Assembly (NCBI GenBank): GCA_022410635.1
Contig: JAJVDF010000248.1
Location: forward strand, 1,310,106-1,374,105
Direction of reading: 5' to 3'
Source: Tretioscincus oriximinensis
Lineage: Eukaryota; Chordata; Lepidosauria; Squamata; Gymnophthalmidae
DNA length: 64,000 bases
In this document: positions 53,591 to 64,000 of the stretch, one piece after another
How the letters are laid out: each line of letters opens with the position of its first letter
How positions within the stretch are numbered: position 1 is the first letter of the stretch
The notes under the pieces: generated by a model
Seen by the model: the letters and a program-made list of their open reading frames with translations, nothing else
What the model was told of the DNA's origin: nothing
The model's database searches: none
Made by a program: the position numbers and the translations under genes

Positions 53591-56119
53591 TGAGATGGGG
53601 ACCGCACACATACACAACCACGTGGCGGGAACGGGGATCTGCGTTGACGAAGCACAAGATATGGGGATGATAAAATTGAGCAGCAATAACGCACAATCAC
53701 CACGTAACACAAGACTTTGGATTTGCAGCTGTGCGTGTGTTAAGTGACAATACGTCTGCAGCTCTAGAAGTCTCAAAGTGATAAGTCTGATGCCTTGTTT
53801 GAATGATACATGCATTTTGCAGCTGCTCCCAGGACCACAGAAATTGAGCCTGCATTCATATCTGGTATATCAGTAATTAGTTTTAGGTTATTAGCTTTAG
53901 TTTCATGCAAACAATGTGTCCTAGTGAGCTTCCTAAAACAGATTAATAAAGGGCCTTACTTCGGGGGTTTACTGTTACTGAAAAGCATATCTTAATATAA
54001 CAGGTTTATTAGATCTCATAGTTCTCTTTTGCCATCCCTATCAGTTGGCAGGGCAAAATTGATGGCCAGTGCCTTCTCTTGTCTCAGTTCCAAGTTTCCT
54101 CATGCAGTGGCATGACTGCGGGCAATAGCTCTGCGTATTTTGATGCTTCAAAATATTTGGCAATTAGTAATGGCCTTGTTTTGCCTTCTTGCATGCATGG
54201 TGACCGTTTTCTTCAAAATGGAACCAAGTCATATTTGATGGGATTTCACTATGTACCTTGGGACTATGTTGGCTAAGAATGAATGTTGACTAAGAATGAA
54301 TATGTGTGATAATTACAGTATAGCACTGGGATAATCCAAGGTGTTAATCCCTATCTAGATGCAGCCTTACACTCTTCTGTCAATACCTTGCTGTGAAGTT
54401 TTTTTTCCTTTGACAACATCAACTTTTCACAAGCAATCTGCTCAAGAACTGGGACTTTTCTTTCCTTTTACAAAAATGAGAAATACTTTGCTTCCTGCTA
54501 TTTGTATTCTGCCTATTTCCTATCATGGGACCTATCGTAACAAAGATGTAGTTCTTGTAAGTTTTTTACACACACTTACCTAACACCTATAGATCATGAG
54601 GGCAGTGTGGGAGACGGAAGCACAGTAATGGGTCAAGATATGGTTTGGGAAAGAGCAAAGATAGACTTTCAACGGGAGATACATATTTTTAAAAGATTTC
54701 TGATTTTTAGTAGACTGGCTATAATACATAGCTATAGGTGATCTCTTTGTTGGCTGGGTTCTAGGTGAAATAATTGCCCTACTGACCACGATAGGTCATA
54801 AATTAATGTTCCCATAAGACCCCTTCTGAATTTGTTTCAGCCTTGGGCCAATGGTAGTGCATGTTTTCTTTGTGGATAAGTGAATACATATGTTGTAATT
54901 GTCATGCCTTCCAGAAACTTCGATTACCGTGTTTTCTTTTAATCTATTTAGTTTAGCGTGGGTTTTCATTGCTTTTGTATGGTTATTTTGGGAGGGAAAT
55001 TTATTTAGACCCTGTTCCTTTAAGAAATCTGGTGGGAAGTCCCAGGGTTTAGTTATATTTGCTCCCCTTCCTAGTTAAATTTAGTTTGGGTGTTGCAGAG
55101 CTTGGAGATAGCATGCTTCAGATGTCAAAGAGGGTAACTCAAAGCAAGTCAAGAACTAAGGACAGAGACTACAAGAACAAAACCAAGTATTAGTCTCCAG
55201 AGGAGTTCATTTTCAAATATATTTTTTTTGTATTTTAAAATAAACCTTTTGTTTTGAACTGTGTTTGGAAGAACTGCTTGTTCCATACAAATACAGATTG
55301 GGCCCTAAGATTGAAACAAGTATGTATCCATTTCACCCTTATCTCCTCATTTTGGAAATCAATAGTCCATCCCCAAAATTAAACTGTGTACCTGGTGTCC
55401 TTATGCACAGTGATTCTTTGAAAATGGCTACTTCTTCCTCAAGGCTGTTTGATTTTTAACGTGTTTGAAATGAAATATGAAATCTTCATATGTGCTGCAT
55501 AATTCCACATTTGGAATTTCCTTTTGTGACTCACCATTTTTCTTCATCCATAATAAACTCCCAGCAAGTGAACCATTCTAGACAAGCTCAATGACTCAGC
55601 TACACCCTGTGGTAACTTGTATTTAATGACTGACTTTGAACATAGTGCTGCTAGAGCATATCACAATTTGCACTTGGAAATTTAAACAGTCAAAATTCAG
55701 TGAGAGGAGTTGCTTTTATAGAAATTAAAAGTCCCAGCCCCCCTCTGGGCATACAGAATTAAGCATCTAAGCCTTTACGATCCTTTGAATGGAACTTAGC
55801 ATGTTAAACAGCCTTTAAAAAATTACAAACTTAGTATACACCACTTTTTAAATCCATATTGATACTGAAAGCCCACTTCATGTTTAAATGTTTTTGGATT
55901 TTGTTTTGTTGCCAAGGGGAAAAGCATAATTCATTGTGGAGTCCTCTCAGTCACAGAGAGGGAAGGCGAAAAGAGTCAGAAGGAATCCTTATTGGTTTGC
56001 TTTGCTTACAGTGTTCTTGGGAAAGCGAGATGTAATGAAGAATTACTGTTCTGTCCCACAAGCTGGATCTACATTTGGGTGCTAGTTCCTTGATGAGGAC
56101 AGAAAGTGAAATTCTCAAC
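53591..56119. other. Intergenic DNA, no recognised feature
   Basis: AT-rich, with only short chance frames. Confidence 0.4.
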
Positions 56120-56610
56120 TCCCTGAAAATTGTATTTCAGGAGTACTGCTTGTTGCTCCATTCTGGAAGCAGNACCAAATGATCCACCCTAGTTGATATT
56201 TATACCCTTGGGGTCCATAAACTTCTTTAATCCTATCTTGAAGCCATCCANGCTGCTAACTACCACCACCTCTTGTGAAAGTAAATTCCATAAGCTTCTG
56301 GGTAAAAAAATACTTTCTTTTGTCTATCCTCACTTTTCTGCCCATCGGTTTCAAGGAATGCCCTCTGGTCCTAATGTTGTGTGATAGAGAAAATAGTTTT
56401 TTCCTCTATTCACGTTATCCATCCCATATGGGATTTTATACACTTCAGTCAGATCACCTCTCAACACTTTTTTTCGAGGCTGAAGAGGCCCAGATTTTGC
56501 AATCTGACTTCATAAGGTAGGGGCTCCAGTCCCTTGATCATTCTTGTTGCCCTTTTCTGCACCTTAGTTCAACAATATATTTTTTGAGATATGGTGACCA
56601 GAACTGTATA
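56120..56610 (-). mobile_element. CR1-like LINE 3' fragment, antisense
   Basis: CTACCACCACCTCTTGTGAA, AATTCCATAAGCTTCTGG, TTGTGTGATAGAGAAAAT and CAGTCAGATCACCTCTCAAC mirror 42632-43278. Lacks the 3' terminal part found at 11.2 and 44.7 kb. Confidence 0.7.
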
Positions 56611-57010
56611 CAGTATTCCAAATGTTGAGCTGTCCACCAATGTGCATGACTTTGAACTTGCTTAATTTGAAGTGTATTTGCCACTTTGTTGCCCACTCAC
56701 CCAATTTCAATTGATCACTCTGGAGCTCTTAATATCTCTTTCAGTTTTCACTACCCTGACCATTTTAGTGCCATTAGCGAACCTGGGTACATCACTGTTT
56801 GCATCCAGATTGTTTATGAATATATTGAAAAGCAGAGGTTCCTGGGGATACTGAACCCTGGGATACTCCACCTTTCACCTCCTTCCACCCAGAGAACTGT
56901 CCATTCACCACTACCCTCTGCCTTCTGTTCTTTATCCATTTCTAGCTCAGGACAAAGTCAGTACCCTTATGCCATGATTGTGGAGCTTTTTAGGAGCCTT
57001 TGATGAGGGA
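56611..57010 (-). mobile_element. Probable upstream part of the same LINE
   Basis: Continues the antisense CR1-like text (CAGAACTGTATACAGTATTC, CAAATTGTTTATGAATATATTG-like, GGATACTGAACCCTGGGATA, CTCCACC) typical of the non-coding part before the CR1 3' end. Low sequence quality and no coding motif read. Confidence 0.45.
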
Positions 57011-59089
57011 CTTTATCAAAAAGTTCTGAAAATCCAATTGGAATGGTTCCTACAGGAAATGTTCCCAGCTGACGTAGTCCCATTGTCCTGCAAAAGGTCT
57101 GCCTGCACATTTAAATGACCTGTTCCACAACAGAATTCGTCGCTTCTACTGTCACCCTACACCTCATTATTAGCTACTTCTCTGCCTCACCATGATACTC
57201 AAAGCTTGAACTCAGTTAACCAACAGGATTTCTCCAATGAAAATCCTAACTAATCTTTTAGAATTTTTAGAACATTGTTATAACCATTATGATAAATTTG
57301 CAAATCAAACATGCCTCCATAAATTTAGCAATTATATTTTTAAAAAGGAAAGAACCTAGTATGGACAAATAATTGGCTAAGGAAAACAGATGGTAGGATT
57401 CAGGCCTTGGTCACACACCACTAAATAGGATCACTCAGTGGTGCACTTCTTGTACTCTTCTTTTGTGCCCCTTCCCAGGTTCCCACAACTTAGCCCCACA
57501 ACTATCCCCACTATAGCTCTTACATGGAAAATAGATGGACCTGCTGGGGTATCCTCCACCAGGAATGGGAAGGTGTGTAGGGTATCAGAGGAACTCATGG
57601 TGAGGTGTGAAGGGGGGCATGGAGGGCATAAGATGCCCAATGTTGGGGGATTAAATTGCATCTCCCACCCCAGTGGTTACCACTCCCCTTGTGCTCTTTT
57701 TTCCTATTCAAGTCTTGATTTGCCCTTCCCTCNTCTTACCCCCAACCTTAGAGCTGTTACCACACTTTTTAAGACTTACTAGGTGTGGAGATGTGAATTC
57801 AATGTTTCAGCCTAAAATAGCCTTCCGCTCAAACAGGACCAAGTGAGACTTAAGTTAGTGGTGTCTGATCACAGCATAAATTATTATCTTTTACAATATA
57901 AAGAGGTCCAAGCCCAGCAGAGTCCTCCTAACTTGCTGGATGAGGAGAAGGATATGATATCGTGGAGGTGTAATCAACCAGAAGTCAGTCACAGCTCAAT
58001 AGTACTAACAGGAACAATTTGTTTGATTATCTTGATCATTAATCAGTTAAAAAAATTGAAAATCAGTAAATTTTACAGGCGCAATTGTTTTAAAAAGAAG
58101 GATATGTGTTGTATTTATAAAATATTTCCTCCCATATTTGAGATTTCCTGTGTAAAAAACTGGACTCCATTATACCAAATTGTTTTGCTTGCTTTTAAAT
58201 CTTATTGAAACACAAGTGTACAGAACATGCTGTTTTTGCCTATGGGAGAATTATATCCTTTCCCCTTGAAACTACCAGGCAGCATTCTGTCTGTACACAA
58301 GATTGTATTACACATATTAATGCCAGTATGCTGATTACATTGCCTGAAGCAAAGAAAATAAAAACTCGTAAAAGTGGTTACTTCATTCAAAAATCAAGAA
58401 TGCCAAAGAATTAAAGGGTATATTGTGTTCCACTATAAAATGTATGCTTATCTGTTAACAAAACAGAAGCAGGCACAAAATACTAGCTTATTTAAAAGAA
58501 AGTAATTTAGGAGGAAGTAGGGCTTTATCTGAACCTTTCAGTATTGGACTGGGTAATGTTGTTAAAACATGGGGTCTTTATTTGCTTAAAAAAGCTTAGT
58601 TCCTTTTTCAATAATTTTTGAGGGGTATTTAACTTTTGTCATTGTTCATTACTTATGCAGACTTTCAAATATTTTTGCAGCACATTTATTGTACTTATGC
58701 CTGAAAAAGATTTTGTAAGGGTACTGTTGGAATGTTGATTCAGTTAGAGTACAAAGCCTTTAACTAAGTAACAAGAAATTATGACTTTAAATTTTAATTG
58801 GACAATGACAAAATGTGCAAAATATTGCAAGATTACTAAATCTATTGAAGCCAATGGACCATTGAACTGTGTTAAGTAGAAACATCTTTCGCATTTACCA
58901 TAATGGCAAAAATTTATGCTGTTACTGCTTCTTTGTTCACTTCTTTCCTTCCTTGAACTGCCACTGAATTGTAGCAAATGTTTATCGACTAAAGATCCAA
59001 GTTTTCTCCAGATTGTTAGATCCTCTACAGGAACGTTTTAATTGCTTTTCTAATTAAGTTTATCAACTTAATAGCTGGCTATCTTCTTT
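57011..59089. other. Intergenic DNA, no recognised gene
   Basis: A 121-codon frame at 57843-58208 has no recognisable domain and AT-rich, biased codons; I regard it as chance. No repeats identified. Confidence 0.4.
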
Positions 59090-59094
59090 TCAGG

Positions 59095-59325
59095 TTAGAG
59101 TCACTAAGTCTCGTAGAGCAGCAGTCTCTATCTTTGATATGGGGTATAATCGGGACTTCGGCAGTTTAACTCCCTCCACGAAGTCAATTGCACAGTATGA
59201 AGCCCTGTGGGGCGGGAGATTGTCACAGGCGGCCTCCCGAATACTGCAGCCAAGTCCCGGTATTCAGCTGGTATGCCTGTCAAAACCCCATTGTCCACCA
59301 GCAATTGCTGTGCAGAAAATAGCAC
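59095..59325 (-). pseudogene. RT N-terminal fragment of the Ty3-like element
   Basis: GIPAEYRDLAAVFG (family pattern xPxxYxDxxxVF) continues after a frameshift as DNLPPHRASYCAIDF and KLPKSRLYPIS, the LPPHRxxDCAIxLxxGxxLPxGRxYxxS region. It ends before the catalytic palm motifs. Confidence 0.75.
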
Positions 59326-59331
59326 TTCAGT

Positions 59332-59856
59332 TTACACCCCAACTATAACCCTTAGCGTAACCTTTGCACCATTTAGGTTGGCATCGACAAGTGCACGCGT
59401 GTGCAAGGCGCAGCTTGCCGCAAACGTCACCGTGCTGTTTACCCAATCGATCCCTGGGTTGTGCATTTTTAAACACGAGAGACCCAACACCAATTCACAT
59501 ATGATATTATCTGTGACCAATAAGCTCGCAGCTTCCCAATGTAAACCAATCCCCAATAAGACTTTGCCCATCATTTGTGAAACCATGTCCCTTGCCATGA
59601 GACTCCTGTTCATCATGACACACTCTACAGGGCTGTGCAGTGGATCTGTTTGAACAACGAGCCTTTTGGCCACATCTGCCTGCAGCAAGCACCTGGAGCA
59701 CCCTGAGTCAATAGTGGCCCAGACCATCAGACCCATAGGACAGGCTGGGCCTATCAGCATTGCCTGCACTTGCAGCGTATTGGCTAGTGTAAGTTTGAAA
59801 TAGGCGGGGAGAATGGCGCCTGGTGTAGAAACGGCCCATACTGGTGAGCCACTCAA
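59332..59856 (-). pseudogene. Aspartic protease domain of the Ty3-like element
   Basis: A 174-codon frame with the retroviral-type protease motif ATIDSGCSRCLL (D at residue 50) and, later, LVLGLSCLKMHNPGIDW, the standard LGxxWLxxHxPxIDW flap-distal motif of Ty3/gypsy proteases. The protease core itself is uninterrupted, but its context is broken on both sides. Confidence 0.75.
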
Positions 59857-60044
59857 TACTGGGCTTTGTTGTTTCCCGTTGACACAGTCTCAGGCTCCGC
59901 CTCAAAATGCCCCATCTGCGGCACAAGAACCCATCAGCATGGTGCAGGGATTGGTTGTGGGCAACGTTCTTCCACACGATTGGCCATCGAACAAGTCCTC
60001 TCAGCCGCCACAGCATGCTGTTCCTTGCCGCGTTGTGCCGCTGG

Positions 60045-60085
60045 ACATGCCACCACAAAGTGGCCCGATTGAACGCAGCTAAAGC
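60045..60085 (-). pseudogene. Gag CCHC zinc knuckle of the Ty3-like element
   Basis: CFSCVQSGHFVVAC has exact CX2CX4HX4C spacing, followed by PAAQRGK. A frameshift separates it from the upstream leader. The leader from the ATG near 60244 has only about 50-60 residues before the knuckle, much less than a full gag, suggesting an internal deletion. Confidence 0.75.
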
Positions 60086-60580
60086 AACCCCTGCGTCGTC
60101 GCCTCAGGTGGAGCAGACTGTCTTCCAGAAGCCACCAACGCCAGGAACTGCTGGTGCCAGATCGCCAACTTCACCAACCGCCGACCCTCCTCTATCACCC
60201 ACGCCTGTTGGATCCAGCCTTGCAGGGTGCAAGGAGCCGACATCGTGACCGTCGCCCCAGGATGGATGGATGGAGGCCGTCCCGAAACTGATGGATGACT
60301 ACCAGCTCAGAAAGTTATTTATTGCAGCTCTTGAGAGACTCTGAGTTAGGTCTGCAGTGATTGCCTTCTGCCAAGGCAGCTATATTTATACAGTTCCTCA
60401 GCCAATCACTGCATCCCCATTTTCCCGCTTGAAACATTCAGCCCAGATTGGCTGCATTTGAACATTTGAGGTTTCCCTCCAAAACTCACAATCAGTGGAA
60501 CATATGTACATTATTATTTACATGTCATGCATGCCTGACGTGTATATCTGTCTTATGCAATGATTATTTATTTCCTACCC

Positions 60581-60603
60581 TATACTGTTTTGAGCAGTAT
60601 ATA
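60581..60603. mobile_element. Remnant of the TATACTG near-palindromic element
   Basis: TATACTG is followed directly by TTTTGAGCAGTATATA, the right terminus of the elements at 28543 and 45429. The interior is missing. Confidence 0.5.
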
Positions 60604-60739
60604 ATTCTGAAATGAGCATCCATACAGATAGGGCACTAACACACATGCATGAAGCCAGTGGGCGGAGCCAAAAACCAGACTACTACCACCAAAACTGGCA
60701 ATCACGGCAGCTGCGACACACCATTGGAGGCACTGGCTG

Positions 60740-61205
60740 CACCTGTCCCCGCTCTCCTGGCCCTCTCCACCCAAACCTCTCCTCCAGCCTTCTCCCCATC
60801 CCTGCCTCTGTGGTGCACGCCCCCCCATCGCTGCTTGCATCCCTGCCACCACTTGCACACACTCGCCACCGCTTGCACCCCCATCGTGACTTCCTTCTGC
60901 CTGCTGCCACTTCCTACCAACCACTGCCATCACTTCCTCCTGCTCACCGCTTCTGTTTCCTACCACCACCTTCTACCACCCGAGGCCACTGCTTCCTCCC
61001 ACCTGCCGCTGCCACTTCCTCCCACCTGCCACTCAGCACCCCTTTGCCCCCCCTCCCTGCTGGGCCTACCTCTTTGCGGCAAGGCCTGTGAAAGGTGGGT
61101 CTGGAGGGGAGAAGGAGGGGTGAATGAGGAAGAGGAGGATAGAGCAAGGGAGGTTAGGGGAAAGGAAGGGAGGGGAAAAAAGAGGAGTGGGAAGGGGAGG
61201 GGATA
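60740..61205. repeat. C-rich then purine-rich low-complexity block
   Basis: 60740-61080 is rich in CCACC/TGCCAC/CTTCC; 61090-61205 switches to GGAGG/GAGGAAGAGG purines. Long open frames here on both strands (for example 60649-61206) lack domains and reflect composition. Confidence 0.75.
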
Positions 61206-61227
61206 AAGGAGTCAGAGAGGGAGATAG

Positions 61228-61269
<42 letters not shown>
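61228..61269. repeat. (GATA)n microsatellite
   Basis: About ten GATA units directly after the purine-rich block. Confidence 0.95.
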
Positions 61270-61270
<1 letters not shown>

Positions 61271-61729
61271 ATTAAGTCTACTTTCTTAGGGATAATTCTA
61301 GAGCCCACTGCATTTCTGAGGCAGTGGGCTAATTCCCCTTGTAATAAAATAGTTATGAAACTAGCTAAAATGGAATGGCTAAAAACAATGATAGTAACGA
61401 CAAGGGTAGGATGCAACTCCCTCAGCCAAAGAGCAGTATGAACAAGTGTTATCTGGGAAACATTTTATTCTTAAAATAGGGGAGCCTATTAATTAATTGC
61501 CACTGGCTTTTCATCAACCTATTGATAGAAGAATTGCTAAAAAGACACCAAATGTTGGAGAAACATTTTCTATTTTATTATAGGTGTATTTAGGATCAGA
61601 AACAAATTCATATATAGATTGTAAATAATTTTTAATAAAATGATGTTCTGCAGCTNTATGACACCAGAGATGTTAGTTAAAACGTGTAAAGATGTTTCCA
61701 ATATTTGAAAGAAATGTGGAAAATTTGAA

Positions 61730-62150
61730 GGAATTTTTTTTATCATATGCGGTGGTTATGTGAAAAAGCCAAGACATTTTGGATTCAAAAGCATATGCTT
61801 ATACAAAGAATTATAAAAACTAATATACAATTGAAAATGGAACCTTTTCTTTGTGTCTGAAGAGCAGAACTATGGAAGTTTATTTCAGTCCATGTTCATG
61901 GCCACAAGAATTTTAATGTGCAAGAATAGAAGAACTCAGCCATGTCTTCCTTGGAAAATTGACTACAGAAACGATAGAGAACAGAGAACAATTATTAGCA
62001 TTATTTATAATGTTTAATCAGAGAAAGGATATTAGTATTATTTCTTAAAAACTGGAAGGCCTTGATTGATTTTAAAGATTTAAAAACATGATGTCTTGAT
62101 TTTGGAATCTGATAATTACAAAATCTGAATTGCTGAATGAAGGACTGGAC
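61730..62150 (+). mobile_element. L1-like ORF2 C-terminal fragment
   Basis: RWLCEKAKTFWIQKHMLIQR followed by IIKTNIQLKMEPFLCV resembles the WWxCxxAxxFWxxIHxLIxxI ... LxPExFLLG block near the end of L1 ORF2. Stops and a shift follow. Sense orientation. Confidence 0.55.
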
Positions 62151-64000
62151 ATCTCATAGACCAGACTAAAGATAAGTGTAGGAAGGCCTCAGGGCAGATA
62201 TACTCAGGATACTGTGGATTGCTCATTTCAGACATATTCCAATCTATAGGAAATGTCTTTGAAAATAGGTCTAGCCCAAAAAGAGCCAGGTTGAGAACTT
62301 TAGTTTCTGTGTTTGTTTGGAGTCTCTGAGGACTCTCTGGAAACCGTAGCTTTCTAAGAAACTGTTTAGGTGAGAATACAAGAGGAGAAACAGAAAGAAT
62401 ACATCCAAAAAAATACATCTCAAAAAAAAATTACTTATAGATGTTTTTAACTACAGTATCTGGACACTTGTTAAGAATCTTTCTTCGCCAAAAATTACAG
62501 ATCAAATAATTTTTTATCCTATCTTCAAACCTGCCAAAGGTTTGAAGAATAAACAAAGGGATCTTACCAACAGGAAAGACAAGGTTGAGGAAGGTTCGTA
62601 CAAAGAGGGAAAGATCTGAGAAGACAGAGAAGAGCAGACTTTGATGGAGTCATAAGCAGTGTAAGGATGTCCTAGTGAACAGAAATGTCCAAGAAGGGAG
62701 GGAGATTTTTGAAGGAAATTCTAAAGTAAGGTTAAAACTAAAGTAACTAAAGTAATGGTGTGTGTCAGATAAAGGAGTAAACCTTAAAACTATTCCCTAG
62801 ATGCTGAAGGCATTGTAAACTGCACCACGTGTCTATATCCATTAAAAATACAAAGTTTTATCCATTTTTATGTAGTAAACATTATTTAACAATTCTTATA
62901 AGAAGGAACAAACATCTAAGGAGACCAGGGTGGATAAACATAGGACTTGCTAAACTTGCTAAAAACAAAATGTTTAAGAAAAGGAAGGAGGAGGATTTAT
63001 CTAAGATAGAATATAATGCAGTCAGCAGAAATTGCAAGACAAGAAAACAGAAAAGTTGAAATGCAGAAATAAGTGAGGCTTGCAAGATATCAAAATCTGC
63101 AAAAATGTGATTTATGTATCATATAAAAGTAAAAGTAGAATATGGCATAGGACTTTTACGGAGAGAGAATTATGAATTTGTAGAACAAAATATAGAAGGA
63201 TGGTCCTGAGGGAACATTTAACTAACTAAAGTTAATTCAAGCCTCCAGCCCCTGAGGAACTACATCCTAGAGTGCTGAAGGAAAGCAAGTCAAAATTTCG
63301 TATAGAAATTATACTATTGCCAGAGATTTATTATATTCATGCACCTGCGCTTTAGTATAGGCAACAATTTGAATCAGATTTGTATCACAGGAAAGCCATA
63401 TTGTTACCTATTTAGAAATAAATTGATTTATCTGAGCCCCAGAGCAGAATTATCCACAAATAGGCTATAATCAGTTTGAGATAGTTATTGACAGATAAGA
63501 TTCTGGGAAGTTCAGATTCCTTCTTTTGTTTAGTTTGTCTAGGTGTAAGATTAAATATCTGTAAATAATTTGTAAGCTAAAGCTGTCAATCCAGCCAGCC
63601 CAAAGAGCTTATCTATTTTTAGCTTTGCAATAGATTCATATAATTCCAATATGGATGAATTAAAATTATTCCATATTAGTATAGTTGCTAATAAAATTGC
63701 ATCATGGAAGCTTTTAGTCCTTGCTAACTGAAAGAAACAGACAGTACCATGAGTTTTGTTGGCTATGACTACTTCATAGATGACGCAATATTTTCCTTTA
63801 AGTAAGCAAGACCAGTTTCATAACGATCTCAAGATCGTGTCAAACATAGTGTCAGGGTGGTTCTGACATATTTGGATCGGCACATTATGTATTNTACTCA
63901 CCTGAGGTAATATGGATTTATAGGTGAATGTTTAAACCTGATGTAATCCAGGACAGTGAACCCAGGGTTTTCGTACGCTGAAGACATGTTTCACCAGAGC
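62151..64000. other. A-rich DNA without recognised gene
   Basis: May include further L1 3' sequence, but no motif could be read. No host exon recognised up to the window end. Confidence 0.35.

Larger units (their letters stand above)
59090..60560 (-). mobile_element. Decayed Ty3/gypsy-type LTR retrotransposon
   Basis: Reading the minus strand: LTR-like sequence with a TATA (near 60385) and AATAAATAA (near 60316), a short gag-like leader starting near 60244, a CCHC zinc knuckle, an aspartic protease (DSG), then the N-terminal part of RT. Truncated inside RT at about 59.09 kb, so polymerase active site, RNase H and integrase are absent. The frame shifts at least twice. LTR ends could not be fixed. 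Confidence 0.75.

Noticed and set aside
57843..58208. 121-codon frame, possible small gene
   Set aside because: No recognised motif, AT-driven codon use, no promoter or splice context.
60649..61206. 185-codon frame in the C-rich block
   Set aside because: Low-complexity composition; frames on both strands are open for the same reason.
61228..61269. CRISPR-like or functional array
   Set aside because: A plain tetranucleotide microsatellite without spacers; the DNA is vertebrate nuclear.

Overview
This window is vertebrate nuclear DNA, most likely from a squamate reptile (a lizard, possibly a gecko; the order and species are inferred from repeat content, not proven). It holds one complete protein-coding gene, MEMO1, on the + strand. 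The gene has nine coding exons (13162 to 36814) that splice in frame into 297 codons, the usual length of the family, with the metal-site residues H49, H81 and C244 in place. No other host gene was recognised. The rest is AT-rich intron and intergenic DNA filled with old transposable elements.

Layout. 1-12.1 kb: upstream intergenic DNA with a CR1 3' end, a 726-bp solo LTR with target-site duplication, two L2-like LINE fragments, two tRNA-derived SINEs, a 425-bp terminal-inverted-repeat element, an LTR-like block that contains a suspect 94-bp tandem duplication, and a 234-bp mariner-type MITE. 12.2-13.35 kb: a GC-rich CpG island with six same-strand CCAAT boxes, a TATA-like site, a 5' UTR without upstream ATG, a predicted G-quadruplex, and exon 1. 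13.2-36.8 kb: the MEMO1 introns, the first 11.7 kb long, carrying CORE-type and tRNA-type SINEs, a 5'-truncated L1-like insertion with a 14-bp target duplication, palindromic elements and an apparent local duplication in intron 6. 36.8-37.3 kb: the 3' UTR and a good poly(A) signal. 37.4-64 kb: intergenic DNA with CR1-like and L2-like LINE pieces, a hAT MITE with a perfect 8-bp target duplication, a roughly 580-bp element with long inverted termini, a decayed DIRS-type retrotransposon (49.6-52.3 kb, + strand), a decayed Ty3/gypsy-type retrotransposon (59.1-60.5 kb, - strand), a C-rich/purine-rich low-complexity block, a GATA microsatellite and an L1 ORF2-like fragment.

The co-occurrence of CR1, L2, L1, DIRS, Ty3/gypsy, CORE-SINEs and abundant hAT/mariner MITEs is typical of squamate genomes. 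Isolated single N bases occur throughout; at least one (8068) sits exactly at the boundary of a near-identical duplication and looks like an unresolved assembly join. I found no convincing new biological system. The most informative non-genic items are the SINE families that share a tail with L2-like LINEs, the small near-palindromic transposon family (three sites), the long-TIR element at 48.95 kb, and the unusual compact gag of the Ty3-like remnant.
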